A stretch of DNA of 21,205 nucleotides. Source: JAUZQZ01 sp036985955 (GTDB lineage: Bacteria; Pseudomonadota; Zetaproteobacteria; Mariprofundales; Mariprofundaceae). Under the pieces are notes generated by a model. It was not told the DNA's origin and ran no database searches. It saw only the letters and a list, made by a program, of their open reading frames with translations. The position numbers were made by a program, and so were the translations under genes. Shown piece by piece: positions 1 to 8,333 of this stretch (its first letter is position 1; every line of letters begins with the position of its first letter). The stretch is taken from positions 1 through 21,205 of the forward strand of contig BTQQ01000012.1 of the NCBI GenBank assembly GCA_036985955.1. The letters run 5' to 3'.

Positions 1-1
1 G

Positions 2-484
2 TCCCAAGCAAAGGAACACGTTGATTATGGGAAATCTGTCCAATACCGGATTGCACTGATGGGGCATGAGACCAAGACCAATCCTATAGATGTGATTAGG
101 GAGTATAATGAAAAATGGAACGACCTAAGCGAGGAGGAAATGTATGTAAAGGCAAAGCGCTTCTCATATCGTAACATGATAGAATCCATTGGAGACTTCA
201 TTGGTGATCAAGATTCAGGGGAAATCCCTTTCTTAGGGCCGATGATTTCAGGGTATTCAGAGTTGTCCTCATATGTTCACGGTGGTCCTAATGCGGGAAT
301 TGAAACAGCACTAGCGTATGGAGAGGGAGGGCTGTCCTTTGGAGAAGACCCTGAGGTTGCTTTACAGATGTCTCTATTTGCTAAGGTGATGGCCTTCTCA
401 TGCTTTTCAAAAGAAGAGCCTGAGTTTTTTAACTTGGCTAAAGCTTTGAGAGACTTGGTAGAACGTATTGGTGGAGATTCTTAG
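2..484 (+). CDS. Hypothetical protein, 5'-truncated by window edge
   Basis: The reading frame is open from base 2 with no stop before the first internal ATG at base 59, so the gene probably starts outside the window. The ATG at 59 has no good ribosome binding site. From that ATG there are 141 residues, acidic and mostly helical in character, with no signal peptide or membrane segment. A stretch around residues 67-80 (SELSSYVHGGPNA) resembles the 'LS-x-YVHG' pattern seen in some HEPN-like or DUF5677-like proteins of unknown role, but this is a weak similarity from memory. The gene is visibly richer in A and T than everything to its right and runs against truA (convergent, 75 bp apart). That fits horizontally acquired DNA ending next to truA. 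I do not recognise the family and assign no function. Confidence 0.6.
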   Translation, partial: SQAKEHVDYGKSVQYRIALMGHETKTNPIDVIREYNEKWNDLSEEEMYVKAKRFSYRNMIESIGDFIGDQDSGEIPFLGPMISGYSELSSYVHGGPNAGIETALAYGEGGLSFGEDPEVALQMSLFAKVMAFSCFSKEEPEFFNLAKALRDLVERIGGDS

Positions 485-559
485 ATGTTCTTCTGAATGT
501 CCGCCTATGACCGCAACTGGTCGCTCGATTTGTTTGCTCGTGCTGATTAACAAAGCGGG

Positions 560-1336
560 TTAAGCGGAAGCAATCTCGCGTGAATCAAAATCGTCGTACA
601 CGGCATTGGTAAAATATAGTCCGTGCGCCGGTGCCGTATCCGCAGCATGTTTTCGGTCACGACCAATCAGAACAGCTTCCATTCGCTCCGGCTGCCACTT
701 GCCGATGCCCACTTGCACCAGACTTCCCACAACATTGCGAACCATGTGATATAAAAAGGCATCGGCACGAAAGTGAATCGAGATGCATTCGCCATGCTGC
801 TCAATGCGTAGCTCTCGCATTTCACGGGTGGGTGAAGACGCCTGACAGCCAGTGGCGCGAAAACTGCTGAAATCATGCCGCCCCACCAGACACTGAGCGG
901 CCTGCTGCATTTTCGGAACATCCAGTGAGCGGGGCATCCACCAGTGGCGCCAGCGATGAATCGCGGGGGCAGTCGTCCGGTTCCATATCTGATAGCGGTA
1001 TGCACGTTCCCGGCAATCGAAGCGGGCATGAAAATCCTCGGCTACCGCACGCACATTCAGCACGCGAATTTGTCCGGGAAGATGTTGATTCACACCATGC
1101 ACATAAGCCATCGGAGAACTCGAAAAACGATCCGTGCAGATATCCACATGCACCAGCATGGCTTCGGCATGTACCCCTGCATCCGTACGCCCGGCCGCAT
1201 GGCACCGCACCGGCTCTCCTTCAATCAGGGCCAGCGCCGTTTCCAGATGTTCCTGTACCGTTGGGCCGTTATCCTGTAACTGCCAGCCGCACAAACCGTG
1301 GCCATCGTATTCCAGCGCCATGGCGATACGCTGCAT
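560..1336 (-). CDS. truA: tRNA pseudouridine(38-40) synthase TruA
   Basis: TruA isomerises uridines 38, 39 and 40 in the anticodon arm of many tRNAs. The 258-residue protein begins MQRIAMALEYDGHGLCGWQ and carries the family motif AAGRTDAGVHA with the catalytic aspartate at residue 52. Later blocks typical of the family are also present (SFRATGCQASSPTR and FLYHMVRNVVGSLVQVG). I chose the ATG at 1336 because it overlaps the stop of the upstream membrane gene in a TGATG arrangement, which indicates translational coupling. An in-frame ATG four codons earlier (1348) has no ribosome binding site. Length is normal for the family. truA following fimV is a conserved proteobacterial order, here interrupted by one gene. 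Confidence 0.96.
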   Translation of the reverse strand: MQRIAMALEYDGHGLCGWQLQDNGPTVQEHLETALALIEGEPVRCHAAGRTDAGVHAEAMLVHVDICTDRFSSSPMAYVHGVNQHLPGQIRVLNVRAVAEDFHARFDCRERAYRYQIWNRTTAPAIHRWRHWWMPRSLDVPKMQQAAQCLVGRHDFSSFRATGCQASSPTREMRELRIEQHGECISIHFRADAFLYHMVRNVVGSLVQVGIGKWQPERMEAVLIGRDRKHAADTAPAHGLYFTNAVYDDFDSREIASA

Positions 1337-2022
1337 CACGCCACCCATGCTGCGAATGGGAGACTGATGCCGAGCACCATCAGAGCCAGTGCGCGACCGT
1401 CAAACTTTAACTCGCAGGATGGCAACTCGTCTTTCCAGCCTTCCCACACAAGCTTTGCCTGCTCATGACCGGAGCGCAGCACATCCTCAAGCAAACAGAC
1501 AATCATTTCCGGTATGGACGTAATCCCCCGTGAGCGACTTTCACGCCAATGTTTCCGGGCCAGCTTTGCTGTTATTTTTTGCATGGGTTGAAACAATTGC
1601 AGATACGGATACAAACGGTGACCCACAACAGGAATCCGGCAAAGCTGCGCCTGCCATTCTCCCAGGCTCAGGGATCGGGACAGCAGCATGGCCGAAAAAA
1701 AGAGGAAAAACAGCCGTGTACTGAGCCACACCGCCCTGTCCACACCCTCCCACGTGAGCGGTAAGCCGCTTCCCGGCCATATCAATGCACCGGGCGTCAG
1801 TAGCAGATGTAGTGTGCATATGGGCAATATCAGCCAGAGCAACAGACGCACCGCCTTGAAAACCGGTGTCCATGATCCATTGACCATGCGCAGAAGAATC
1901 AGGCTCAAACCTGTCCCTGTTACGGCAAACACCACACCGTGCGCAACCAGTGCTGCGACAAAGAAACCAAGGCCGAAAAATAGTCTGCCCAGTGGGTGAA
2001 TATTCACATAAGATGAATGCAT
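1336..2022 (-). CDS. EcfT/CbiQ-like transmembrane protein (orphan energy-coupling-factor T component)
   Basis: This is a 228-residue membrane protein. Hydrophobic segments lie at about residues 11-47, 57-80, 95-118 and 209-228, and a long polar helical region spans about 120-205. This layout, and the short pieces SRSRGI (around 163-168) and EQAKLVWEGWKD (around 187-198), resemble the T component of energy-coupling-factor vitamin or metal transporters, whose two cytoplasmic coupling helices carry Ala-Arg-Gly motifs. Both motifs are degenerate here. No ATPase (A) or substrate-binding (S) gene lies nearby, so transport is not shown. The gene lies between fimV and truA and its TGA overlaps the truA ATG by one base. 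I prefer the start at 2022 (MHSSYVNIHPLG), which gives a family-like N-terminus; an ATG at 2058 would add 12 residues. Family assignment is tentative; a family-less membrane protein is the alternative. Confidence 0.65.
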   Translation of the reverse strand: MHSSYVNIHPLGRLFFGLGFFVAALVAHGVVFAVTGTGLSLILLRMVNGSWTPVFKAVRLLLWLILPICTLHLLLTPGALIWPGSGLPLTWEGVDRAVWLSTRLFFLFFSAMLLSRSLSLGEWQAQLCRIPVVGHRLYPYLQLFQPMQKITAKLARKHWRESRSRGITSIPEMIVCLLEDVLRSGHEQAKLVWEGWKDELPSCELKFDGRALALMVLGISLPFAAWVA

Positions 2023-2076
2023 GGAACGGCAATTCACCGATAACCGGTCGGACACCATTGTTATCGCATAATCTTA

Positions 2077-2238
2077 GCCTGAACTATTCATAAATACTGT
2101 CGCGCCCTTGCTTGTTCCTTTGTCCACACCGAATCCCTCGTCGGTCGTCCGTATGCATGGCTACGGTCTCCTTCCTTGGAATCCGTTGCGAACAAAGGTT
2201 CTGCGTAAGCATCACGACGATTCATGAATATTTCAGGC
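2077..2238. mobile_element. Putative miniature inverted-repeat element
   Basis: The left arm at 2075-2091 (TAGCCTGAACTATTCAT) and the right arm at 2224-2240 are inverted copies of each other, 16 of 17 bases identical. A second, nested inverted pair lies at 2117-2125 and 2190-2198 (8 of 9). If the outermost TA on each side is the target duplication, the element is 162 bp, as for IS630/Tc1-type miniature elements. The arms also recall ends of IS1380-type elements, a comparison I cannot verify here. No transposase is inside. On the minus strand a 24-codon frame (2158-2084) begins behind an AAGGAAGGAG ribosome-binding-like sequence and ends in the left arm, possibly the remnant of a deleted transposase. 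It fills most of the 302 bp between the EcfT-like gene and fimV; I see nothing else definite there. Confidence 0.5.
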
Positions 2239-2324
2239 TAGTATGTGTATCGATCAATACAAACGACAACGGTGCCGCCTACATAAAATGAAAAAGTGGT
2301 GCGTTGTGGCCTCGTAGCGTATTT

Positions 2325-5300
2325 CTAATCCTGCTTGCTCTTGATGGATTCAAACCATTCACGATTGCTGTCATCCACAAGCGCCTCCGCCTCTGCCAGA
2401 AGTTCAGCAGTCTTGTCTGCATCACCCCGCTGCTGCGCTACTTCCGCAAGGCCGAGCAGGCCATCGCCTCGTTTGTCGCCTGCATCTGCAGCAGCCTTGA
2501 ATGAGGATTCGGCCTCATCCAATGCACCTTCAGCCAGCAAGCTGCGTGCTTTATCGATATTGAGCGAATCCGGTGATGTGTCCGTATCCAGTGCCGCCTC
2601 TGTATCCATATCCAGTTCGGTCAACAATCCATCCAGTTCATGGGTAATATCGCCATCCTCAATTCCGGGATCCAATGTTTCCGTTTCAATATTTTCCGAA
2701 GCTTCGCGTGGTTCACCGGCAGCTTCCCCGCTTTCCACGGAAGCATCCGTAGATGCAGCATTTGTTTCTACAGAGGCTTCGAGTTCCACGGATTCCAGCC
2801 CGATATCAGAAAACTCCTCGGCTTTGTCCGTATCCACAGTCATACGTACCGTGCTGGTAAATTCATCCGCATCATCGGATGAAGGCGGCTCAGCTTCATT
2901 CATCTCCACTTCATCCAGGCCAATATCCAACACACCTGAGGACTGAGGATTAAAAGGCTTTTCAACCGATTGTTCTTCGGCCTCTTTCTGTTCACTGTCC
3001 GATTCCTCGTCGGCAGCAATATCGCTTTCTCCAGAGGACTCGTTTTCCGCAGACTCTTCAACTTCAACGGAGAAACCCCCGGTAATCTCCTCCAGAGCCT
3101 CGGTTTCCCCGGACCAGTCGATAGCAATGGTTTTATCCAGATCAGAAGTCTCAACATCTGCGGACGCCGCACTTCCGACCACATCACTCACATCGGGTAT
3201 GTCTATTTCCGATAAATCCAGGTCTGGTTCAGGTATCTCATTCTCAAGCGTGTCGATTGCTTCAATCTGGTCCGGTTCGCTTGCCACCGCCGGCTCGACA
3301 GCTTCACCCGAGTCAGACTCCGGTTCCGTAACATCTGCAGATTCCGCAGCTTCCCCGGGTGCAGATTCAACCACCGTTTCCTGTGCCTTTTCCTCACCAG
3401 CCGCAGACTGAGCGTCCCAATCAAGATCCCCCATTTCAAGGTCACCGATCTCGAGAATATCTTCTCCTTCCGTTTCCTCCTGCGCACCCGTTTCAGCTCC
3501 GGAAACAGATTCCTCGCTGATGGGAACCTCGGCCTCTTCCCTGCCTATGGTGGTCTCATCCGGAAGCACTACTTCTTCCGTGAGTGTATTTTCCTCCGTT
3601 TGCTCACCTTGATCTTCGGGGGATTCGCCCTCCCACGTGCCGATTGCCTGGCCCAAAACAAGCGTGTCCTGATCTTCTGTGGATTCCTCCTGTTCGGTCT
3701 CTCCCGTTTCGGAGAAATCAACCGCCTCAATTCCGGTGGGAGGCAAGGTATCGCCCAAGTCAATTTCGGTTTCCTCCTGACCCGCCGAGGAAACGACCGC
3801 CTCAAACGCCTGGAGCCCTTCGCCGCTCAGCACTGCACGTCCGGCTTCAATTGCCGCATCCAGTTCCTCCTGATCGCCCTTCGACTGGAGCGTCTGGACC
3901 AGTTTGCTATGCGCATCGGCGTTATCCGGTCGTTGCTTGATCGCCATTCTGATCTGACCGATTGCTTCATCTTCCATGCCATAGCGAAGATAAACACCGG
4001 CTTCGGCCATGTAGTCCACATTCGGGTCGGGCTCTTCTTCAACTGCCTCCTGAAGCGCCTCCATTTCAGCTGTATCCGATTCCGTCAGATCCGGCACGCT
4101 GTCCGTAAAGGCATCTTCAAACTCCTGTGTGGTCATTTGTTTGGTTGCCTGGCCCATTTCTTCAGCGGATTTTTCTGTTACAGGAACCTCAGGGATAACC
4201 TCTTCGAACTCTTGCACTTCGTCTTCCAGTGAGGGGGCGGCCAGAGAGGAATCAACCGCAGCAGCACTTGCGGCTGTTGAAGCCACAGCCGGATGCGGAC
4301 GCTCACGCCGCAACAAATATCCCACGCCTCCCAGCAACAGGATAACCAGACCGGCCAGCAGGTAAGTCAACCACTGGGACGCCTCGCCACCAGGCTTCAC
4401 TTCCTGCCGGCTCCGGTCCAGTTCGGCCTGCAAACGGGCCAGACTTAATTCCAGCTTCTTGATTCGTGCATTGGCAGCAACTACATCGGCATTAGCCAGT
4501 TTGCCGGACAGGGCATCAATCTTATCATCAGCAGTCTTGAGCTTTTCCTGCAAGACAGCATTTTCCTGCTGCAGCGCATCCAGTTTCGCCTGTTGCTTGG
4601 GCTCTGTCGTTTCCGGTGTCACTACCGTTGCGGAAGTCCCCGTTCCAGGCGCTTTGCCACCATCCGTTTCCATTCCTGATTTCTCTTTGGCTCCTTTACC
4701 GGGAACAGGTGCGGATGCAACACCATTGGCGCTCTTGCCCACACGCACACGGGCCTTGTAGCGATTCTTCTGCGCCTCGGCCACCGCTGCATAGCGCGGC
4801 TGTTTCTTTAACGTATTCCATCTCTGATTGTGTTGAGCCAACAATGACTTGGCCTGGGAAGGTGTCATGTCCTCCACTTCACTGGCCTTCGGTACATCAA
4901 GATAGGTTCCAGCCTGAATCAGGTTGACGTTTCCCTGACTAAACTTTTTCTTATTCTTGTTGAACAGGGCCATCATCACCTGTTGTAATGTATAACGTTC
5001 ATCCACGCGCAAGCGGCGGGCTACGGTGCTGATGGTGTCTCCATAAACCATCGGGCCATAGCGCCCGGTTCTCGCCCAACCGTCATAGGATTTAAACACA
5101 GATTTTGTGGAATCCTGGGCCTCGGGTTCCGCTGCGGACACTGCAGAAGCAGGCATTTTCGGCTGTGCCTCCTGCTTCGCGTCCGTCCGCGGATTAATTG
5201 TGGAAACCGTCGGTAACGCCTTAATCTGAACGGGCTTTGCCTGGGGCAAATCGAGGAAAACAGGGTACTTTTTAAATTGCGTGGCATGACCATAGCGTAC

Positions 5301-5636
5301 TTTCAGCACCAAATTAAAGAACGGAGCATCAATAACGGAGTCAGAAGAAAGTTCTACACGGGCGCCACGGGAATCCTTTTTCACATCGGAGCGGATGGCA
5401 TTCAGAGCGGGATCGCGGTATACCTCGAGAATACGATAGTCGGCAGGAGCGGCCAGTTCGACAAATACACTGGAGATGCTTTCATTTTCTTCCAGTTGCA
5501 TAGGGACTTCGGCAAAGAAGGCCTCGCCCAGATGGCTTGCCACCTCTATTTTTCCCAAAGCCACGGCATACGCTTGGGATATACCCAATATTAGACATAC
5601 GGAAAACCCGAGCAGACCCCGCATCCAGCGATTCAT
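2325..5636 (-). CDS. fimV: FimV/HubP-like polar hub protein
   Basis: This 1103-residue inner-membrane protein has the FimV architecture. Residues 1-24 are a signal peptide ending AYA. Residues 25-131 form the FimV N-terminal domain (LGKIEVASHLGEAFFAEVPM). A LysM-like peptidoglycan-binding region is at about 195-252 (MVYGDTISTVARRLRVDERY). A coiled coil lies at 346-412, and one membrane span at about 423-442 is followed by LLRRERPHP. A TPR-like segment is at 540-600, a very acidic low-complexity region at about 610-1020, and a terminal helical TPR pair at about 1025-1103. Homologues (Pseudomonas FimV, Vibrio HubP) sit at the cell pole and organise type IV pili, twitching and chemotaxis machinery; the same role is inferred here. 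The start follows a strong GGGAGGAGG site. Its position after asd matches beta- and gammaproteobacterial gene order. Confidence 0.93.
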   Translation of the reverse strand: MNRWMRGLLGFSVCLILGISQAYAVALGKIEVASHLGEAFFAEVPMQLEENESISSVFVELAAPADYRILEVYRDPALNAIRSDVKKDSRGARVELSSDSVIDAPFFNLVLKVRYGHATQFKKYPVFLDLPQAKPVQIKALPTVSTINPRTDAKQEAQPKMPASAVSAAEPEAQDSTKSVFKSYDGWARTGRYGPMVYGDTISTVARRLRVDERYTLQQVMMALFNKNKKKFSQGNVNLIQAGTYLDVPKASEVEDMTPSQAKSLLAQHNQRWNTLKKQPRYAAVAEAQKNRYKARVRVGKSANGVASAPVPGKGAKEKSGMETDGGKAPGTGTSATVVTPETTEPKQQAKLDALQQENAVLQEKLKTADDKIDALSGKLANADVVAANARIKKLELSLARLQAELDRSRQEVKPGGEASQWLTYLLAGLVILLLGGVGYLLRRERPHPAVASTAASAAAVDSSLAAPSLEDEVQEFEEVIPEVPVTEKSAEEMGQATKQMTTQEFEDAFTDSVPDLTESDTAEMEALQEAVEEEPDPNVDYMAEAGVYLRYGMEDEAIGQIRMAIKQRPDNADAHSKLVQTLQSKGDQEELDAAIEAGRAVLSGEGLQAFEAVVSSAGQEETEIDLGDTLPPTGIEAVDFSETGETEQEESTEDQDTLVLGQAIGTWEGESPEDQGEQTEENTLTEEVVLPDETTIGREEAEVPISEESVSGAETGAQEETEGEDILEIGDLEMGDLDWDAQSAAGEEKAQETVVESAPGEAAESADVTEPESDSGEAVEPAVASEPDQIEAIDTLENEIPEPDLDLSEIDIPDVSDVVGSAASADVETSDLDKTIAIDWSGETEALEEITGGFSVEVEESAENESSGESDIAADEESDSEQKEAEEQSVEKPFNPQSSGVLDIGLDEVEMNEAEPPSSDDADEFTSTVRMTVDTDKAEEFSDIGLESVELEASVETNAASTDASVESGEAAGEPREASENIETETLDPGIEDGDITHELDGLLTELDMDTEAALDTDTSPDSLNIDKARSLLAEGALDEAESSFKAAADAGDKRGDGLLGLAEVAQQRGDADKTAELLAEAEALVDDSNREWFESIKSKQD

Positions 5637-5724
5637 GCCAGCCTCCTCCCTTTACCTTTTAGCCTATTCCAGTTTCCTAGGCAGGTTATTACAAATTTGG
5701 CACAATACCGGCGCACCAGTCCAG

Positions 5725-6762
5725 TCATTCAGCAGATTGGCGGACAAGAATTTCTGCAATCTGAATGGCATTTAGAGCCGCGCCTTTACGTACATTATCA
5801 GCAACAATCCATAAATGCAAGGAATTAAGGCACGAATTGTCATCGCGGATGCGCCCGACCCATACCGGATCGGTACCCGCCGCATCGCTGGCCAGCGGAT
5901 AATCTTCACTTCCGGGATCATCCACAACGCAAATACCATCGGTCCGCGCCAGGATATTACGCGCCTGTTCCGCTGTCATGGGAGCATCGAAGGTAAGGTT
6001 AACAGCTTCCGAATGGCCGTAGAATACGGGCACGCGTACCGTCGTTGCGGTCACGGCAATATCGGCTTCCATAATCTTGCGCGTTTCGTCTATCATCTTG
6101 CGCTCTTCTCTGGTGTAACCGTCGTCCATAAACACGTCGATATGCGGTATCACATTGAACGCAATGCGTGCCGGCAACACCTCCACCTCAGCCTTATTTC
6201 CTGAAAGAAGATTGCGTGTCTGCATGGCCAGTTCCTTGACGGCTCGGCCGCCCGCACCGGACACAGCCTGGTAGGTAGAAACCACAACGCGCCTGATGGG
6301 AACAACATCGTGCAGCGGCTTCAGGGCCACCACCATCTGAATGGTCGAACAGTTCGGATTGGCAATGATGTGATTACTTTTCGCCATTTCCAATGCCTGT
6401 GGATTGACTTCCGGCACCACCAGACAGACATCCTCATGCATACGCCAGGCGCTGGAATTATCAATCACATAGCACCCGGCCCTGGCAAAACGCGGCGTAT
6501 GTTCTTCCGACGTGCTTCCCCCGGCTGAAAACAGTGCAATATCAAGTCCTGACGGGTCAAAATCCGCCAGATCCTGCACAACATATTCCTTTCCTTTAAA
6601 TTTAATTTTTGAGCCGGCACTTCGGCTGGAAGCCAACGGTACGATCTTGTCCACCGGAAAGTCCCGCTCGGCAAGAATCTCCAGCATGGTCTGGCCAACC
6701 GTGCCGGTCGCACCGACTACGGCAACGTTATATCCATCCTTACGGGGAAGAAATCCACTCAT
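5725..6762 (-). CDS. asd: Aspartate-semialdehyde dehydrogenase
   Basis: Asd reduces aspartyl phosphate to aspartate semialdehyde with NADPH, the branch point to lysine, diaminopimelate, threonine and methionine. The 345-residue protein shows the nucleotide-binding motif VGATGTVG near the N-terminus, the catalytic cysteine in NPNCST (Cys138), the loop VSTYQAVSGAG, and the conserved TVRVPVFYGHSEAVN block with Arg243 and His250. Length is normal. I placed the start at 6762 because this ATG overlaps the leuB stop in an ATGA arrangement; a longer in-frame start at 6798 would lie inside leuB. It is cotranscribed with leuB upstream, and fimV follows after 88 bp. Confidence 0.97.
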   Translation of the reverse strand: MSGFLPRKDGYNVAVVGATGTVGQTMLEILAERDFPVDKIVPLASSRSAGSKIKFKGKEYVVQDLADFDPSGLDIALFSAGGSTSEEHTPRFARAGCYVIDNSSAWRMHEDVCLVVPEVNPQALEMAKSNHIIANPNCSTIQMVVALKPLHDVVPIRRVVVSTYQAVSGAGGRAVKELAMQTRNLLSGNKAEVEVLPARIAFNVIPHIDVFMDDGYTREERKMIDETRKIMEADIAVTATTVRVPVFYGHSEAVNLTFDAPMTAEQARNILARTDGICVVDDPGSEDYPLASDAAGTDPVWVGRIRDDNSCLNSLHLWIVADNVRKGAALNAIQIAEILVRQSAE

Positions 6763-7850
6763 ACCTGTTCTGCTCCCATACGCTCCAGCTTGGCGCACAC
6801 CGCATCCCCCATCCCTGAACAGGACACAGGCTGCTTACCACCTGCCAGATCCGGGGTGCGTAAACCATCGTCCAGCACAGCCTCCACCGCCGCATCCACC
6901 TTATCCGCCAGATCACTTTGATTCAGCGTATATTTGAGCATCATGGATACGGACAAAATGGTCGCCAGCGGGTTGGCTTTGTTCTGGCCTGCAATATCCG
7001 GAGCGGAACCGTGGATGGGTTCGTACATCGCATGTTTCTCACCGACCGACGCCGACGGCAACATGCCGATGGATCCTGTCAGCATCGATGCCTCGTCAGA
7101 CAGAATATCCCCAAACAGGTTGGATGTGACGATGACGTCAAACTGTTTCGGATTACGAATTAACTGCATCGCCGCGTTATCCACATACATATGCGACAAT
7201 TCGACATCGGAAAATTCATCGCCATGCACGCGGCAAACGATTTCACGCCAGAATTCGGACACATCAAGTACATTGGCCTTGTCCACGCTACAAACCCGGC
7301 CACGCCTCAGGCGTGCCGTTTCAAACGCCGTGCGGGCAATACGCTCCACTTCGGCTTCGGTATAACTCATCGTGTTGAGACCTTTGCGTTGCCCACCCTC
7401 CTCGACAATGCCGCGCGGCTGGCCGAAATATACGCCACTCACCAGTTCCCGAATAACCATGATATCCACACCGTCAATAACTTCCGGTTTTAATGTAGAA
7501 GCATCCAGCAACTGCCGGTATACCCTGGCCGGGCGGTAATTGGCAAACAGACCCAGATCGGCGCGAATACCGAGCAAGCCTGCCTCCGGCCTGAGGGGTT
7601 TGTCGAGCGCTTCCCATTTTGGGCCCCCGACCGCGCCGAGCAACACCGCATCGGTCTCGCGCGCCAGTTTTCGCGTCGCCTCGGGATAAGGATCACCGGA
7701 CTCTTCATAACCCGCGCCGCCGATGGCAGCCTCCTCCCACTCGGCATTCAGGCCGTATTCCCGGTTTAGCACATCCAGCACCTTGAGTGCCTCGCGCACA
7801 ATTTCCGGGCCAATGCCATCGCCGGGCAATACTGCGATGCTCAGGCTCAT
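6759..7850 (-). CDS. leuB: 3-isopropylmalate dehydrogenase
   Basis: LeuB oxidises and decarboxylates 3-isopropylmalate with NAD in leucine synthesis. The 363-residue protein begins MSLSIAVLPGDGIGPEIV. It carries the substrate-binding arginines around 96-136 (IRADLGLF, VIRELVSGVYFG with Tyr141), Lys191 in VDKANVL, and the metal-binding aspartates 224, 248 and 252 (MYVDNAAMQL, NLFGDILSDEAS). The start at 7850 has a GGGAGAG site seven bases upstream and lies two bases past the nrdR stop. leuC and leuD, often just upstream in other proteobacteria, are not in this window; nrdR and glyA occupy that position. Confidence 0.97.
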   Translation of the reverse strand: MSLSIAVLPGDGIGPEIVREALKVLDVLNREYGLNAEWEEAAIGGAGYEESGDPYPEATRKLARETDAVLLGAVGGPKWEALDKPLRPEAGLLGIRADLGLFANYRPARVYRQLLDASTLKPEVIDGVDIMVIRELVSGVYFGQPRGIVEEGGQRKGLNTMSYTEAEVERIARTAFETARLRRGRVCSVDKANVLDVSEFWREIVCRVHGDEFSDVELSHMYVDNAAMQLIRNPKQFDVIVTSNLFGDILSDEASMLTGSIGMLPSASVGEKHAMYEPIHGSAPDIAGQNKANPLATILSVSMMLKYTLNQSDLADKVDAAVEAVLDDGLRTPDLAGGKQPVSCSGMGDAVCAKLERMGAEQV

Positions 7851-7851
7851 T

Positions 7852-8316
7852 TCAAGACTCTCCCTCACCATTCATGGCCGATTTCACGGCAGCCAGAAAC
7901 TCGTCTACGTCCTTGAATTCCCGGTATACGGAGGCAAAACGAATATAGGCTACGCCATCGAGTTGTTGCAACTGCTCCATCACAAGATTTCCGACATCCG
8001 CCGCCGGTATTTCCGGCTCACCCAGTTCCTGGACCGACCGCACAATCGCCTGCACACCCTGCTCCAGCGCATTGGCCGGAACGGGCCGTTTTTCCAGAGC
8101 CTTTTGCATGCCCGAACGGATTTTTTCGGCATCAAATGTCTGCCGCGCGCCGTCCTTCTTGACCACCATGGGTAAACGCAGCTCCGCCCGCTCGTAGGTG
8201 GAAAACCGTTTATTGCACACTTCACATTCGCGCCTGCGCCGTACCGTGGCGCCGCCCTCCGCCACGCGCGAATCAATGACGCGCGTGTCATCATTGGCAC
8301 AGAATGGACAATGCAT
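7852..8316 (-). CDS. nrdR: Transcriptional repressor NrdR
   Basis: NrdR is the zinc- and nucleotide-binding repressor of ribonucleotide reductase genes. The 154-residue protein has the N-terminal zinc ribbon with Cys3, Cys6, Cys31 and Cys34 (MHCPFC, ECEVC), an arginine-rich stretch between them that contacts DNA, and an ATP-cone domain at about residues 49-139 (VVKKDGARQTFDAEKIRSGM). Length is standard. It lies 17 bp after glyA and two bases from leuB, so it is part of the same transcript; glyA-nrdR adjacency is common in proteobacteria. No ribonucleotide reductase gene and no convincing NrdR box pair were seen in this window. Confidence 0.97.
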   Translation of the reverse strand: MHCPFCANDDTRVIDSRVAEGGATVRRRRECEVCNKRFSTYERAELRLPMVVKKDGARQTFDAEKIRSGMQKALEKRPVPANALEQGVQAIVRSVQELGEPEIPAADVGNLVMEQLQQLDGVAYIRFASVYREFKDVDEFLAAVKSAMNGEGES

Positions 8317-8333
8317 GTCTTATAACGCCTGTA

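Noticed and set aside
925..1410. 161-codon plus-strand frame
   Set aside because: Antisense to truA, no start signal, composition typical of a shadow frame.
2084..2158. 24-codon minus-strand frame with a strong ribosome-binding-like sequence as a small protein gene
   Set aside because: It lies inside the inverted-repeat element and ends in its arm; more likely a remnant of a deleted transposase frame than a gene.
2335..4232. Long plus-strand open frames (203 and 210 codons), serine-rich
   Set aside because: They lie entirely antisense to fimV and mirror its Glu/Asp/Ala codon bias; no ribosome binding sites or family motifs.
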